This document shows positions 1-13,802 of a stretch of 58,226 nt of DNA, in pieces. How positions within the stretch are numbered: position 1 is the first letter of the stretch; each line of letters starts with the position of its first letter. The notes beneath the pieces are model-generated. The model was not told the DNA's origin, made no database searches, and worked only from the letters and a program-made list of their open reading frames with translations. Position numbers and translations under genes: made by a program. This DNA comes from an uncultured Pelagibacteraceae bacterium (GTDB lineage Bacteria > Pseudomonadota > Alphaproteobacteria > Pelagibacterales > Pelagibacteraceae). The stretch is from NCBI GenBank assembly GCA_902569465.1, contig CACFUE010000002.1, positions 1 through 58,226 of the forward strand, in the 5' to 3' direction.

Positions 1-1
1 T

Positions 2-1330
2 AAATTAATTGAAAACCTTAACAAGGAACAGAAAGATGCTGTGCTAAGCACTGAGGGGCCTAATCTTATTGTCGCTGGCGCGGGTTCAGGTAAAACTAGA
101 GTTTTAACAACTAGATTAATTCATATAATCGCCCAAAAAAAAGCTTTTCCAAATCAGATTTTATGCGTAACTTTCACTAATAAGGCAGCAAAGGAAATGC
201 AGAATAGAGTAATGTTGCATGTTAAAGGAAGTTCTAATGCGATTCCTTGGCTTGGTACCTTTCACTCTATAAGCGTAAAAATTTTAAGAAGACACGCTGA
301 AGCCCTAGGTTATAAAAGTAATTTCACAATTTTAGATACCGATGATCAAAAGAAACTAATTAGAAACATTGTAAAAGCTGAAGACTTAGATGCTAAAAAG
401 TTTTCTCCTCAGCTCATTTTGTATCACATCGATCAATGGAAAAATAAAGGTCTTCTTCCTAAAAACGTTGAACTTAAAAAATCAAATTCAATAATAAAAT
501 CGATTTTAAAAGTTTATGAAATTTATCAAAACAAAACTAAAGATTTAAATGCTTTTGATTTTGGAGATTTAATTTTATTTTGTGTTAAGCTTTTTGAGGA
601 GCACAAAGATATAAAAGAAATTTATCATAACAATTTTAAATATATACTAGTAGATGAATTTCAGGACACTAATTTTATTCAAAATAAGTGGTTAAATTTG
701 CTTGTAAATGAAAAACAAAATATTTGTTGTGTTGGTGACGACGATCAGTCAATTTACAGTTGGAGAGGAGCTGAAATTAAAAATTTTTTAACATTCGACC
801 AAATATATAAAAATTGTAGAGTATTTAAGCTTGAGCAGAATTATAGATCGACTAAAAATATTTTAGAGACTGCATCTTATTTGATATCCAATAATACTAA
901 CAGGGTCGGAAAAAAATTATGGTCTTCAGCTGATCAAGGTGAGTTAGTAAAACTAAATTGTTATAGATCTGGTAAAGAAGAGGCTCAAGGCATAAGTGAT
1001 ATTATAGAAAAAAAAATTAAAAAAAAGTACTCTTTGAATAATGTTTCTATATTAGTTAGAGCGATCTACCAAACTAGGGAGTTCGAAGAAAGATTTCTAC
1101 AAGTTGGAATCGGTTATCGAGTTCTTGGAGGTATAAAGTTTTATGAAAGAGCTGAAATAAAAGATGCAGTATCGTACCTCAGGATCATTAATCAAAAATT
1201 TGACGATCTCGCATTAGAGAGAGTAATTGGTTCACCTAAAAGAGGAATAGGTGAAAGCACTCTGAATCAAATATTTATTTTTGGTAAAAAAATAAGCTAT
1301 GTTTGGAAGATTCAGTTATTAAAATTTTAG
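2..1330 (+). CDS. uvrD: UvrD/PcrA-family DNA helicase, N-terminal part (5' end outside window, frameshifted at 3' end)
   Basis: ATP-dependent 3'-5' superfamily 1 helicase of excision and mismatch repair. The reading frame is open from base 2, and the peptide before the GTG at 41 (KLIENLNKEQKDAV) is the usual UvrD start region, so the true start lies upstream of the window. Visible motifs are Walker A AGAGSGKT, motif Ia FTNKAAKEM, Walker B LVDEFQDTN, motif III GDDDQSIYSWRGAEI and motif IV QNYRST. The frame stops at 1330, just after an A7 tract (1286-1292), while the rest of the protein continues one frame over from about 1294. Seen: both halves are intact and conserved. Inferred: one gene of at least 675 codons, either with a sequencing indel, a recent mutation or slippage. 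Confidence 0.9.
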   Translation, partial: KLIENLNKEQKDAVLSTEGPNLIVAGAGSGKTRVLTTRLIHIIAQKKAFPNQILCVTFTNKAAKEMQNRVMLHVKGSSNAIPWLGTFHSISVKILRRHAEALGYKSNFTILDTDDQKKLIRNIVKAEDLDAKKFSPQLILYHIDQWKNKGLLPKNVELKKSNSIIKSILKVYEIYQNKTKDLNAFDFGDLILFCVKLFEEHKDIKEIYHNNFKYILVDEFQDTNFIQNKWLNLLVNEKQNICCVGDDDQSIYSWRGAEIKNFLTFDQIYKNCRVFKLEQNYRSTKNILETASYLISNNTNRVGKKLWSSADQGELVKLNCYRSGKEEAQGISDIIEKKIKKKYSLNNVSILVRAIYQTREFEERFLQVGIGYRVLGGIKFYERAEIKDAVSYLRIINQKFDDLALERVIGSPKRGIGESTLNQIFIFGKKISYVWKIQLLKF

Positions 1331-2015
1331 AGCAAGGGAAATTTAAACCAAAAATAAAAGTTTCTCTTAATCAATTAATAAACATGATTCATAAATGGAG
1401 AAAAGACTCACTAAAGATGAAACATTATGATTTATTAAAATTAGTATTAGATGAGTCAGGATATTCTGCGATGTTGAAAAATAAAAAGGATTTAGAAAAT
1501 GAAAATAGACTAGAAAATTTAAAAGAGCTTTTGAGAGCTATGCAAGATTATGATAATTTACAAAATTTTTTAGAACATGTTGCGCTGGCTACTTCAGTAG
1601 ATCAAGAATGGGAGGGAGCAAAAATAAATCTTATGACTATGCATGCTGCTAAAGGTTTAGAATTTGATGTAGTATTTCTTCCAGGTTGGGAGGAGGGATT
1701 GTTCCCTCATCAAAAATCTTTAGAAGAAAAAGGAGATTTTGCTTTAGAGGAAGAAAGAAGATTAGCTTACGTCGGTATAACTAGGGCAAAAAAAGAGGCT
1801 TACTTATCTTTTGCAATGAAAAGGGCTTTTCATGGTGATTGGATGGATGCTTTACCTTCCAGATTCATAAGTGAGATACCTGATGACAGTATTGAGAAAA
1901 ACGAATTAGATTTCAATCAAACTGAGGATTTCGATTTTAATCAAGATAACTCTATTGATTTTAGTGATGAATACAGAAGCCCTGGTTGGGATAGATATAA
2001 AAAAAAGTTACTAAA

Positions 2016-2028
<13 letters not shown>
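1303..2028 (+). CDS. uvrD: UvrD/PcrA-family DNA helicase, C-terminal part (shifted frame)
   Basis: Continuation of the preceding helicase in another frame. It carries motif V (LMTMHAAKGLEFDVVF) and motif VI (EEERRLAYVGITRAKK), which complete the helicase core. The nominal start is a TTG inside the conserved protein, so I do not think translation starts here. One extra A in the A7 tract at 1286-1292 would join the halves as GKKNKLCLEDSVIKI. The C-terminus is short and acidic, without the longer tail of E. coli UvrD. The 3' end overlaps the aminopeptidase P start by 13 bp, so the two genes probably share a transcript. Confidence 0.85.
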
Positions 2029-6594
<4,566 letters not shown>

Positions 6595-6638
6595 ATTAAT
6601 ATCAGATAATTTTTAAAATTATATGTAAAATTTAATTA

Positions 6639-7565
6639 TTAGGCGCTAACTGCAAGTTTAATTGATTGATTTGTGCTAATTTTTTTTGAAATTATTATAT
6701 CTTTTAACTCTAAACTTGTAAAAACAGAACTTGTGGCAAACATTTTTCTTAAAAATGTGTTAGTTAACTGATGGCCACCTTGATGGCAGGTTACTTTTCC
6801 TAAAACTCTTGATCCAGATAACAAAAAGTCTCCAGCTAGATCTAAAATTTTATGATTAACAAATTCTTTGTCGTTTCTTAGGCCATCCTTATTTATTACT
6901 TTCTCATCGTCAACTACTAAAGCATTGTCAAGTGAACCACCTTTAGCAAGTCCATTCTGTTTAATTTTTTCAATATCTTCATATAAACAAAATGTTCTTG
7001 ACTCGATAATTTCTTCCAAATCGTCTTTTTGAAAATTAATCTTATTTTTTTGATTTCCAATAATTTTATTATTATAATTTAATTGAAAACCTACTTCAAA
7101 AGTTAAATCATTGGGTTCAATTGAGATTTTTCTCGAGCCATCTACAAATTCAAAACTATCTACAATTTTTAGATATTTCCTTTTTTTTGTAAGTTCTTTA
7201 ATTTCTACTTTATTTAATTTTGATAAAAAATCTTTAGCTGATCCATCCATTATTGGAATTTCTTCACTATTTATTTCTATAATAGCATTATCAATTTCTG
7301 AGATATAAAGTGCAGCTAGCAAATGTTCTACAGTTGATACCTTAACCCCATTCTCATTTTTTAGAGTAGTACAAAGCTTTGCGGAAGAAACATTTTTGTA
7401 ATTTGCATGCACTAAATTGTTTTCTTTTAGATCGACCCTTTTAAAAACTATTCCAGAGTCAGCTTTTCCCGGTAATATTTTAATTTTACACTCTTTTCCT
7501 GAGTGTAGACCTACTCCCTCAAAACTGATTGGTTTATTTAGTGTTTGTTGGTAAATTTTTAACAT
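6639..7565 (-). CDS. lpxC: UDP-3-O-acyl-N-acetylglucosamine deacetylase LpxC
   Basis: Zinc deacetylase that commits UDP-3-O-acyl-GlcNAc to lipid A synthesis, acting in the cytoplasm. The 308 residues cover both LpxC domains. Zinc and catalytic residues are visible: His in STVEHLLAAL, His and Asp in HKILDLAGDF, and His in CHQGGHQL. FEGVGLHSGK at the N-terminus is the family signature. It follows ftsA after 66 bp, where many alphaproteobacteria have ftsZ between the two. Its presence implies a lipid A-containing outer membrane. Confidence 0.97.
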   Translation of the reverse strand: MLKIYQQTLNKPISFEGVGLHSGKECKIKILPGKADSGIVFKRVDLKENNLVHANYKNVSSAKLCTTLKNENGVKVSTVEHLLAALYISEIDNAIIEINSEEIPIMDGSAKDFLSKLNKVEIKELTKKRKYLKIVDSFEFVDGSRKISIEPNDLTFEVGFQLNYNNKIIGNQKNKINFQKDDLEEIIESRTFCLYEDIEKIKQNGLAKGGSLDNALVVDDEKVINKDGLRNDKEFVNHKILDLAGDFLLSGSRVLGKVTCHQGGHQLTNTFLRKMFATSSVFTSLELKDIIISKKISTNQSIKLAVSA

Positions 7566-7631
7566 CCGTAGTTTTATACATAAAAAATAATGAGTTACTA
7601 AAACAACTAATGTTTCTAAAAATAACAGTTT

Positions 7632-8828
7632 TTAATTGAATAGAAGATTGAATAATCTTGAAATTATTGACTTTTTTTCTTGAATTACAGGAATGGCCTC
7701 TTTTTTCCACCCATATTGAACTACCTTGTTTACTTGTTCAAAATTTTTACCAATTTCGTTTTCATCCTCAATATTTAATTCAAATTCACTTTTATTAGAA
7801 AAAAAAATTTTAAAAACCTCAAAAAAAGATTTTTTGCTTAATTTGTCATCAATAAATAAAAAAATTGGGTTTTTTTGTTTTTTAAAAGTAGATACATTTA
7901 TATTTTTCATTAATAATATTTCAGATAATTCCTCAATTCTAGCGCTGGCAATATCTAAAATCAATTTTTTTTCAATTTTTCTGAAATTATTTTCTTCAAA
8001 AAATTCCTTTTCAAGTATTTCATTCGTGAATTGTTTTTCAGAAAAATTTAAATTATGAATAATTTTTTCAATTATTTCTACTTTTAAAGCAGTCACTTTT
8101 GCAATATCATTTATAATTATATTTGTTCCAAAATTAAAATTTTGAATAAATTTTATTGCAGATTTTTCGAAAAATAATACCTGTGAAAAATTTTTGTTTA
8201 TCTGGATTTTAAAAAAACTCTCTAAACTAGGATTTTTGTCTATGAGTTCAACTCCTTCAATAAAATTTTTAGATACAATTTTTTTAATTTTTAAATTACA
8301 TTCTTTAATTGTATTTTCTAAATTTTTTAAGTTATTTCTGTTTATTAAGAAAAAAGATAGTTCATGAGAGTAGAAATTTCCAAATAATCCAATAGGAAGG
8401 TTGTCGATTTGTTTATTATCTAATAAGAATTTTGTATTGAAAATATGAAGTATAGTTTTTTCATTTTCGAATTCATTAATTTTAGACTTAAGAACATTTA
8501 ATATGTAAGTAATATTATCTTTTACTAGCTGGGTACCATTCAATTTCTTAAAACCAGAATAATTATTTATTGAGCAATCAAAATTATCAATGATAATTAT
8601 TACATCTTTAAAAACAGTTTGAAACTTTTGCTCAATATCATAAATATTTTTTTTAAAAATTTTACAAATTAAATCATAATCAGAAATTCGGTTATCCGTT
8701 ATTCCTTGAATTGGAACTGAATTAACATGTAATAATTGAAACTTATTATCTTCCTCGTTAAGACCAACTGCAAAAATAAAATTAGAATTATTAATTTCAA
8801 TAAATAAGATAGTAGATTTAGATTTCAT
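7632..8828 (-). CDS. ftsA: Divergent FtsA-like cell division protein
   Basis: Assigned to FtsA, the actin-like membrane anchor of FtsZ, from its place directly after ftsQ, its length (398 residues), an FtsA-like ARIEELSEIL segment (about 296-305) and a C-terminal amphipathic helix (about 386-398, SIISRLFNLLFN) like the FtsA membrane-targeting sequence. The ATP-binding motifs are eroded. Phosphate 1 (about 7-20) reads LFIEINNSNF instead of a DxGTS type. Phosphate 2 (207-220) reads KIQINKNFSQVLFF instead of DIGGGTTD. The adenosine motif (about 321-333) lacks the GGG turn. The NDIAKV segment (240-245) aligns with the NDIA that follows phosphate 2 in ordinary FtsA. It may be a pseudo-ATPase. Confidence 0.75.
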   Translation of the reverse strand: MKSKSTILFIEINNSNFIFAVGLNEEDNKFQLLHVNSVPIQGITDNRISDYDLICKIFKKNIYDIEQKFQTVFKDVIIIIDNFDCSINNYSGFKKLNGTQLVKDNITYILNVLKSKINEFENEKTILHIFNTKFLLDNKQIDNLPIGLFGNFYSHELSFFLINRNNLKNLENTIKECNLKIKKIVSKNFIEGVELIDKNPSLESFFKIQINKNFSQVLFFEKSAIKFIQNFNFGTNIIINDIAKVTALKVEIIEKIIHNLNFSEKQFTNEILEKEFFEENNFRKIEKKLILDIASARIEELSEILLMKNINVSTFKKQKNPIFLFIDDKLSKKSFFEVFKIFFSNKSEFELNIEDENEIGKNFEQVNKVVQYGWKKEAIPVIQEKKSIISRLFNLLFN

Positions 8829-8831
8829 AAC

Positions 8832-9491
8832 TTACTTTAAAATAAGTTGATCACTAATTCTATAATCAAAAATTTTATATTTTTCAAAATTACCGTCATC
8901 TTTAATTTTAATGAAGTTAATTAGACTTTGCACATAGTTTTTAATAGGTAATTTAATTACTTGATCTTTTTCGGTAATTAAATCCCACCTTTTTGACTCA
9001 AATAAATAGAACGTTTTTATTTGATTAGTAGGAAAATTAGCAGCTTTTAAATAATATAAAAATTCTTTAAAACTCTCCTTGTCTCCAAAAACTAATGGTA
9101 AATTATCGAATTCTTTTTTATTAATAAAATTTATCAACTCACCTTTATTTGTGTAAAATTTTTTCTCCTTTTTATTTTGAATTATAGCTATAGGTTTTTT
9201 TTCAAAAATTTTAACTTTGATTTTATTCGGATAAATTTTCTTAATTTCATAACTATCAATAAAATTTATTTTTTTTAATTTTTCTTCAACTTCTATTTTT
9301 TTAAGGAAGAAAAGATTACGCTCATAAAGGAAAGCTAATTCTCTCTTTATTCTTTCCTCTTTAAGAATTTGGTTATTCTCTATAACTATTTCTTTGATAT
9401 TAAGTTTAAAAATAATATTCAAATCTTTATGAAAATTATATGTACTTAAAAATATTAAAAGTATAAAGGCTACTAAGATTTTTTTATTCAT
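8832..9491 (-). CDS. ftsQ: Cell division protein FtsQ
   Basis: Bitopic divisome protein that links FtsA/FtsK to FtsB/FtsL. It has a short cytoplasmic tail, one membrane helix (about 4-20), a POTRA domain (about 28-95, IKEIVIENNQILKEERI and KIYPNKIKVKIFEKKP) and a beta domain. At 219 residues it is shorter than most alphaproteobacterial FtsQ, mainly at the cytoplasmic N-terminus. It overlaps ddl by 4 bp upstream and ends 3 bp before the ftsA start, the canonical ddl-ftsQ-ftsA order. Confidence 0.88.
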   Translation of the reverse strand: MNKKILVAFILLIFLSTYNFHKDLNIIFKLNIKEIVIENNQILKEERIKRELAFLYERNLFFLKKIEVEEKLKKINFIDSYEIKKIYPNKIKVKIFEKKPIAIIQNKKEKKFYTNKGELINFINKKEFDNLPLVFGDKESFKEFLYYLKAANFPTNQIKTFYLFESKRWDLITEKDQVIKLPIKNYVQSLINFIKIKDDGNFEKYKIFDYRISDQLILK

Positions 9492-10426
9492 CTATTAATG
9501 CTAGCATCTAACAAAATTTTTTCGACTAAGTTTGAAAAATCTATACCATAATAATTTGCAATTTCAGGCACCAAAGAAAGATCTGTCATTCCAGGTTGAG
9601 TATTAATTTCTAGAAGATAAAATCTATTTTTATATAATTTAAAATCAGTTCTAGAAACACCTTTACACCCCAAAGCAATATGTGCCTTTTTTGCAATTTT
9701 AAGAACCTCAATATATTTATTTTTTTTAATATTGGCTGGCATGATATGTTGTGTTTTCGCCTCTTTTGTATATTTAGCCTTGTAATCATAAAATGATCTT
9801 CTGGGAACTAACTCAATTGCTCCAAGAGATTTATTGTTTATTACTGCAACTTGAATTTCTTGTCCTCCAATAAACTGTTCGATTATTAAATCATCATATC
9901 TTTTAAATAATTGTCTTGAAGATCTATTTAACTCTTTAAAGCTCTTACAGATTTTGACACCTAGACTTGATCCCTCACTGACTGGTTTAATAACTACCGG
10001 AAAATTAATATTCTTTTTTTTTAAAAGTTTTTGAATGATATTGTTTGTTCTATCTTTTTTTTTTAAAGAAAAAAATTTAGGCGTTAATATCTTATTACGA
10101 ATAAAAATATTTTTTGAAATTACCTTATTCATACAATTAAAAGAGCTAATTACTCCAGAGTGTGTGTATGGGATCCTCAAATACTCAAAAAAACTCTGAG
10201 CAATGCCATCTTCACCATCTTTCCCGTGTAAAGCATTAAAGATTACTTCAGTTTTATTCCTATTTATTAAGTTAAGATTTTTAAATTTTGGATCAAAAGT
10301 AGAAACTAGATATTTTTTTTTTTTTAAAGCTTTTATACAAGCCTTACCACTATTTAGACTCACTTTTCTCTCACCTGATGTTCCGCCTAAAACTACTAAA
10401 ACTCTTTTAAATTTTTTTTTATTCAC
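9488..10426 (-). CDS. ddl: D-alanine--D-alanine ligase
   Basis: ATP-grasp enzyme that makes the D-Ala-D-Ala dipeptide used by MurF. Features are VVLGGTSGERKVSL at the N-terminus, NALHGKDGEDG, the ATP-grasp segment FPVVIKPVSEGSSLGV, and the metal and substrate residues in YLLEINTQPGMTDLSLVP. The 312 residues are normal for DdlB. It overlaps murB by 8 bp and ftsQ by 4 bp, so translation is probably coupled through murB-ddl-ftsQ. Confidence 0.96.
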   Translation of the reverse strand: MNKKKFKRVLVVLGGTSGERKVSLNSGKACIKALKKKKYLVSTFDPKFKNLNLINRNKTEVIFNALHGKDGEDGIAQSFFEYLRIPYTHSGVISSFNCMNKVISKNIFIRNKILTPKFFSLKKKDRTNNIIQKLLKKKNINFPVVIKPVSEGSSLGVKICKSFKELNRSSRQLFKRYDDLIIEQFIGGQEIQVAVINNKSLGAIELVPRRSFYDYKAKYTKEAKTQHIMPANIKKNKYIEVLKIAKKAHIALGCKGVSRTDFKLYKNRFYLLEINTQPGMTDLSLVPEIANYYGIDFSNLVEKILLDASINR

Positions 10427-11324
10427 CTATAATTTTAATCTCAAGTTCGAGATTGATTCCTGTTTTGTCATTAATTGTTTTTTTTACCTTATTTATCAGC
10501 TTTTCAATATCGGATGAGTTTGCATTTCCGTTATTTACAAAAAAATTGCAGTGTTTTTCTGAAATAAAAGCATCTCCCTCTTTAAATTTATCACATCCAG
10601 TTTCCTTAATAAGCTGCCATGCTTTTTTTTCATTGGTAAAATTTTTAAATGTACTACCGCATGTTTTAATTTGACTTGGTTGAGATTTTTTTTTTTTACT
10701 AATAAAAATATTTAATTTTTTTTCAATATTCTGTTTAAGTTCTTTGACACCTCTTAGCTTTGCTGATGTAATAATAAAATTTGTTGGTAAATTAGTGCCC
10801 CTGTAAAAAAAATCAATTTCCTTTAATTTAATGGTTTTTTCTTTGCATTCACTTATATCTATCACATTTATTGAAACTAATATTTTAGAAACATCGTAAC
10901 CATAACATCCACTATTCATAATCACAGCTCCACCTATAGACCCAGGTATACATGAGAGAAATTCAAAATTTCCAATTTCATTTTCTTTTGCAAAAGTAGA
11001 AATTTTTCGATCTAGAACTGCTGCTCCAGCCTCAATAGTTTGATTATCTATTAGGTTGATTTTAGAAAAATTAGAACCCAACTTTATCACCACTCCTTTT
11101 ACTCCTTTATCTCTTATGAGTGTATTTGAGCCTGCCCCAAGAATTGTAATTTTTAGTTTATCTTTTTTAATTTCTTTTAAAAATTCTATTAATTGTTCTT
11201 TGTTCTTAGGTTTATAAAAATATTCAGCTGGCCCGCCAAGATTAAACCAACTATAATTTGAAAGTCTGGTATTAAAAGAAATATCATCACTAAATTTTTT
11301 GATAAATTTTTCATTTAAATTCAT
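10419..11324 (-). CDS. murB: UDP-N-acetylenolpyruvoylglucosamine reductase MurB
   Basis: FAD enzyme that reduces UDP-GlcNAc-enolpyruvate to UDP-MurNAc with NADPH. FAD-binding segments are LGAGSNTLIRDKGVKGVV and FLSCIPGSIGGAVIMNSGCYG. The SQPSQIKTCGSTFKNF segment contains the serine that donates a proton in the family. The 301 residues fit the shorter (type II-like) MurB. It starts inside the end of murC (4 bp overlap) and overlaps ddl by 8 bp. Confidence 0.96.
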   Translation of the reverse strand: MNLNEKFIKKFSDDISFNTRLSNYSWFNLGGPAEYFYKPKNKEQLIEFLKEIKKDKLKITILGAGSNTLIRDKGVKGVVIKLGSNFSKINLIDNQTIEAGAAVLDRKISTFAKENEIGNFEFLSCIPGSIGGAVIMNSGCYGYDVSKILVSINVIDISECKEKTIKLKEIDFFYRGTNLPTNFIITSAKLRGVKELKQNIEKKLNIFISKKKKSQPSQIKTCGSTFKNFTNEKKAWQLIKETGCDKFKEGDAFISEKHCNFFVNNGNANSSDIEKLINKVKKTINDKTGINLELEIKIIGE

Positions 11325-12718
11325 AAAATAGCTTTTAACTCCCGCATATATTTAGAAATAGATCCAGCACCCATACCTATAATAATTTCATTATCAAACA
11401 AGTTTTTTTTAAAAAAATATTTTAATTCAGAAAAATCTTTAATTATTATTACTCGTGTTTTAGATAATTTAGATATCAATTTTGCGAATTCAAATTTATT
11501 AAATCTATGATCTTTTTTTTCACCTGCTGCATACATAGGGCATAGAAGAACAATATCAGAATTAATAAATGATTTTGCGAATTCTTTCTTTAAAGACAGA
11601 ACTCTTGAAAAACGATGTGGCTCAAAAACTGAAACAATTTTCCTGTTTTTATTTACATTTTTTACAGCATCTAATATCGAACTTATTTCTGTTGGATGAT
11701 GAGCATAATCATCGTAAAAATCATTTTGATTTTTCGTAAAAATTTTTGTCATTCGCCTTTGAACTCCTGAAAATTTTTTTAATGACTTTTTAATGACATT
11801 TTGATTCACTCCTAAATTTAAACATACCGTAACTGCAGCAGCCGCATTTAAAACATTGTGCTTTCCTAATAATTTTAATTGAATATTTTTTATCTTTTTG
11901 CTCTTATTATTAAAATCTTTAAAACTTAAATCAAAAAATGAATAATCAATTTTATACTTAATGTTTGAAATTTTATAATTTGAGTCTTTATTTTCACCAT
12001 ATGTTAAAATATTTTTATTTTTAATTTTACTAAATATTTTTTTTATATTTTTACTATCTAAACAAATTATTGACTTTCCTGTAGGTGGTGTTTTTTCGAT
12101 GAATTTTATAAATGATTTTTGAAGATTTTTAAAATTTTTATAAAAGTCAATATGTTCGTAATCTAAGTTAGTAACTATTGAATAATTAATTGGTAGTTTT
12201 AAAAAACTCCCATCTGACTCATCAGCCTCTAAAATAGCCCATTCTCCTTTTCCAAGTTTTGCATTACTGTTAAGTGAGTTTATAACACCGCCGTTTATAA
12301 TTGTTGGATCAAGTTTTTGATCAGATAATATTTTTGAAACTAAAGATGTTGTTGTTGTTTTGCCATGTGAGCCAGTAATTATTATATTTTTTTTCAATGA
12401 AACAACATCTGCTAAAACCTCCGCTCTTGAATAAATTGGTATTTTTTTTTCTTTTCCTGCTTTAATTTCATTATTACTATTTTTGATTGCTGAAGATCTT
12501 ACTAAGATAGTGGAATTTTTAATATTTTTTTTTGAATGGCCTATGAAAACTTTAATTCCTAGTTTTGAACAGCTAATTGTATTTTTATTTTTACTTTGAT
12601 CGCTTCCTTGAATTTTAAAGCCCATGTTTTTCATTATTTGAGCTAAGCCACTCATTCCTATTCCGCCTATACCTATAAAGTGTATAACTTCTTTCTGGCC
12701 TAAATTAATTTTTTTCAT
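11321..12718 (-). CDS. murC: UDP-N-acetylmuramate--L-alanine ligase MurC
   Basis: First amino-acid ligase of the peptidoglycan stem peptide, adding L-Ala to UDP-MurNAc. A Rossmann N-domain (HFIGIGGIGMSGLAQ) is followed by the Mur P-loop ITGSHGKTTTTSLV, then the ILEADESDGSF and NLDYEHIDFY segments of the central domain and YDDYAHHPTEI of the C-terminal domain. The 465 residues are full length. It overlaps murG by 14 bp and murB by 4 bp. Confidence 0.97.
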   Translation of the reverse strand: MKKINLGQKEVIHFIGIGGIGMSGLAQIMKNMGFKIQGSDQSKNKNTISCSKLGIKVFIGHSKKNIKNSTILVRSSAIKNSNNEIKAGKEKKIPIYSRAEVLADVVSLKKNIIITGSHGKTTTTSLVSKILSDQKLDPTIINGGVINSLNSNAKLGKGEWAILEADESDGSFLKLPINYSIVTNLDYEHIDFYKNFKNLQKSFIKFIEKTPPTGKSIICLDSKNIKKIFSKIKNKNILTYGENKDSNYKISNIKYKIDYSFFDLSFKDFNNKSKKIKNIQLKLLGKHNVLNAAAAVTVCLNLGVNQNVIKKSLKKFSGVQRRMTKIFTKNQNDFYDDYAHHPTEISSILDAVKNVNKNRKIVSVFEPHRFSRVLSLKKEFAKSFINSDIVLLCPMYAAGEKKDHRFNKFEFAKLISKLSKTRVIIIKDFSELKYFFKKNLFDNEIIIGMGAGSISKYMRELKAIL

Positions 12719-13802
12719 TTAATACCTGTTTTAATATTAAATTAATATTGTTGTAGACATTTTTGTCAGAATATTGTCTTTGAACTTGTATAATTTCATT
12801 TAATATTGAGTTATCTTTGTAAATATTTTCTATTAATTTTAACAGTTTTTGATGCAAGTCCTTTTCCTCAATTAAAAAAGAAATTTTTTTTTGCTCATAA
12901 TGAAGTGCATTTTTCAATTGATGATTATCTGCTGAGGATGGTAAAGGTATTGAAATAAATGGAACTGAAGCATTTGTTAATTCTGCCAACATTGATGAGC
13001 CTGATCTTGTTATAGCTATATCAGCCTTTGAGAAATATTCCTCCAAATTATAACTAAAATTAAAGATTTCACAATCAATGTTATTTTCCCTGTAGAATAA
13101 ATTAAGACTATCATTTTGAATTGATAAGCATTGTTGGTAAATTTTGAGAGATATGCCTTTATTTGAACAGTTACGAAAAATTATTGGGAGTTTCTCAGCA
13201 AAAATTTTAGCTGCTTGACTGCCTCCTAAAACAAGAATTTTAATCAATTGTTTTTTTTCATTTTTTGTATCTAGATGTGGCAAATTTAAAATTTCTTTCT
13301 TTATAATATTTCCTATTTCGAAAATTTTGCTTTCATATCTTTTTGGAATCCCCTCTAGTTCTCTAAAAGAAACAAGGATTTTTTTGGCAAAAGGAAGTAA
13401 ATATCTGTTAGCTTTTCCAATAATTAAATTATTTTCGTAAATTACAAGTTTTATTTTCAAAATAGTTGCAGCTATGCAAATCGGAAAAGATGCATAACCG
13501 CCCATGCCAAAAATAATTTTTGGCCTGTTAAATAATAAAAAAAGCACCGATCTAAAGATGAAAAAAAAAATTAAAATTAAAGAGGAAAATATTGTAAAAA
13601 TATTTTTTTTGTTCAGAGGTACGGAAGGTAAAATTGAAATGTTGAATTTTTGTAAGTTTTTTAAATATTTATTACCTCTCTTATCTGTTACGAGATCAAC
13701 GTCAAACCCTTTTTCAATTAGATGGTTTGCTAAATTATAGCCTGGAAAAACATGTCCACCTGTTCCTCCCACTGCTATTAACGCTTTTATTTTTTTACTC
13801 AT
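12705..13802 (-). CDS. murG: UDP-GlcNAc:lipid I GlcNAc transferase MurG
   Basis: Peripheral membrane GT-B glycosyltransferase that converts lipid I to lipid II. The N-terminal G-loop AVGGTGGHVFPGYNLA and the FGMGGYASFPI loop are characteristic, as are VLGGSQAAKIF and the UDP-GlcNAc site ITRSGSSMLAEL in the C-terminal domain. The 365 residues are normal. It overlaps ftsW by 8 bp and murC by 14 bp, giving the standard ftsW-murG-murC order. Confidence 0.97.
   Translation of the reverse strand: MSKKIKALIAVGGTGGHVFPGYNLANHLIEKGFDVDLVTDKRGNKYLKNLQKFNISILPSVPLNKKNIFTIFSSLILIFFFIFRSVLFLLFNRPKIIFGMGGYASFPICIAATILKIKLVIYENNLIIGKANRYLLPFAKKILVSFRELEGIPKRYESKIFEIGNIIKKEILNLPHLDTKNEKKQLIKILVLGGSQAAKIFAEKLPIIFRNCSNKGISLKIYQQCLSIQNDSLNLFYRENNIDCEIFNFSYNLEEYFSKADIAITRSGSSMLAELTNASVPFISIPLPSSADNHQLKNALHYEQKKISFLIEEKDLHQKLLKLIENIYKDNSILNEIIQVQRQYSDKNVYNNINLILKQVLNEKN

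Noticed and set aside
7726-8058. A 110-codon open frame opposite ftsA
   Set aside because: Phe/Ser/Leu-rich translation of the complement of a Lys/Asn-rich gene, as seen throughout the window.
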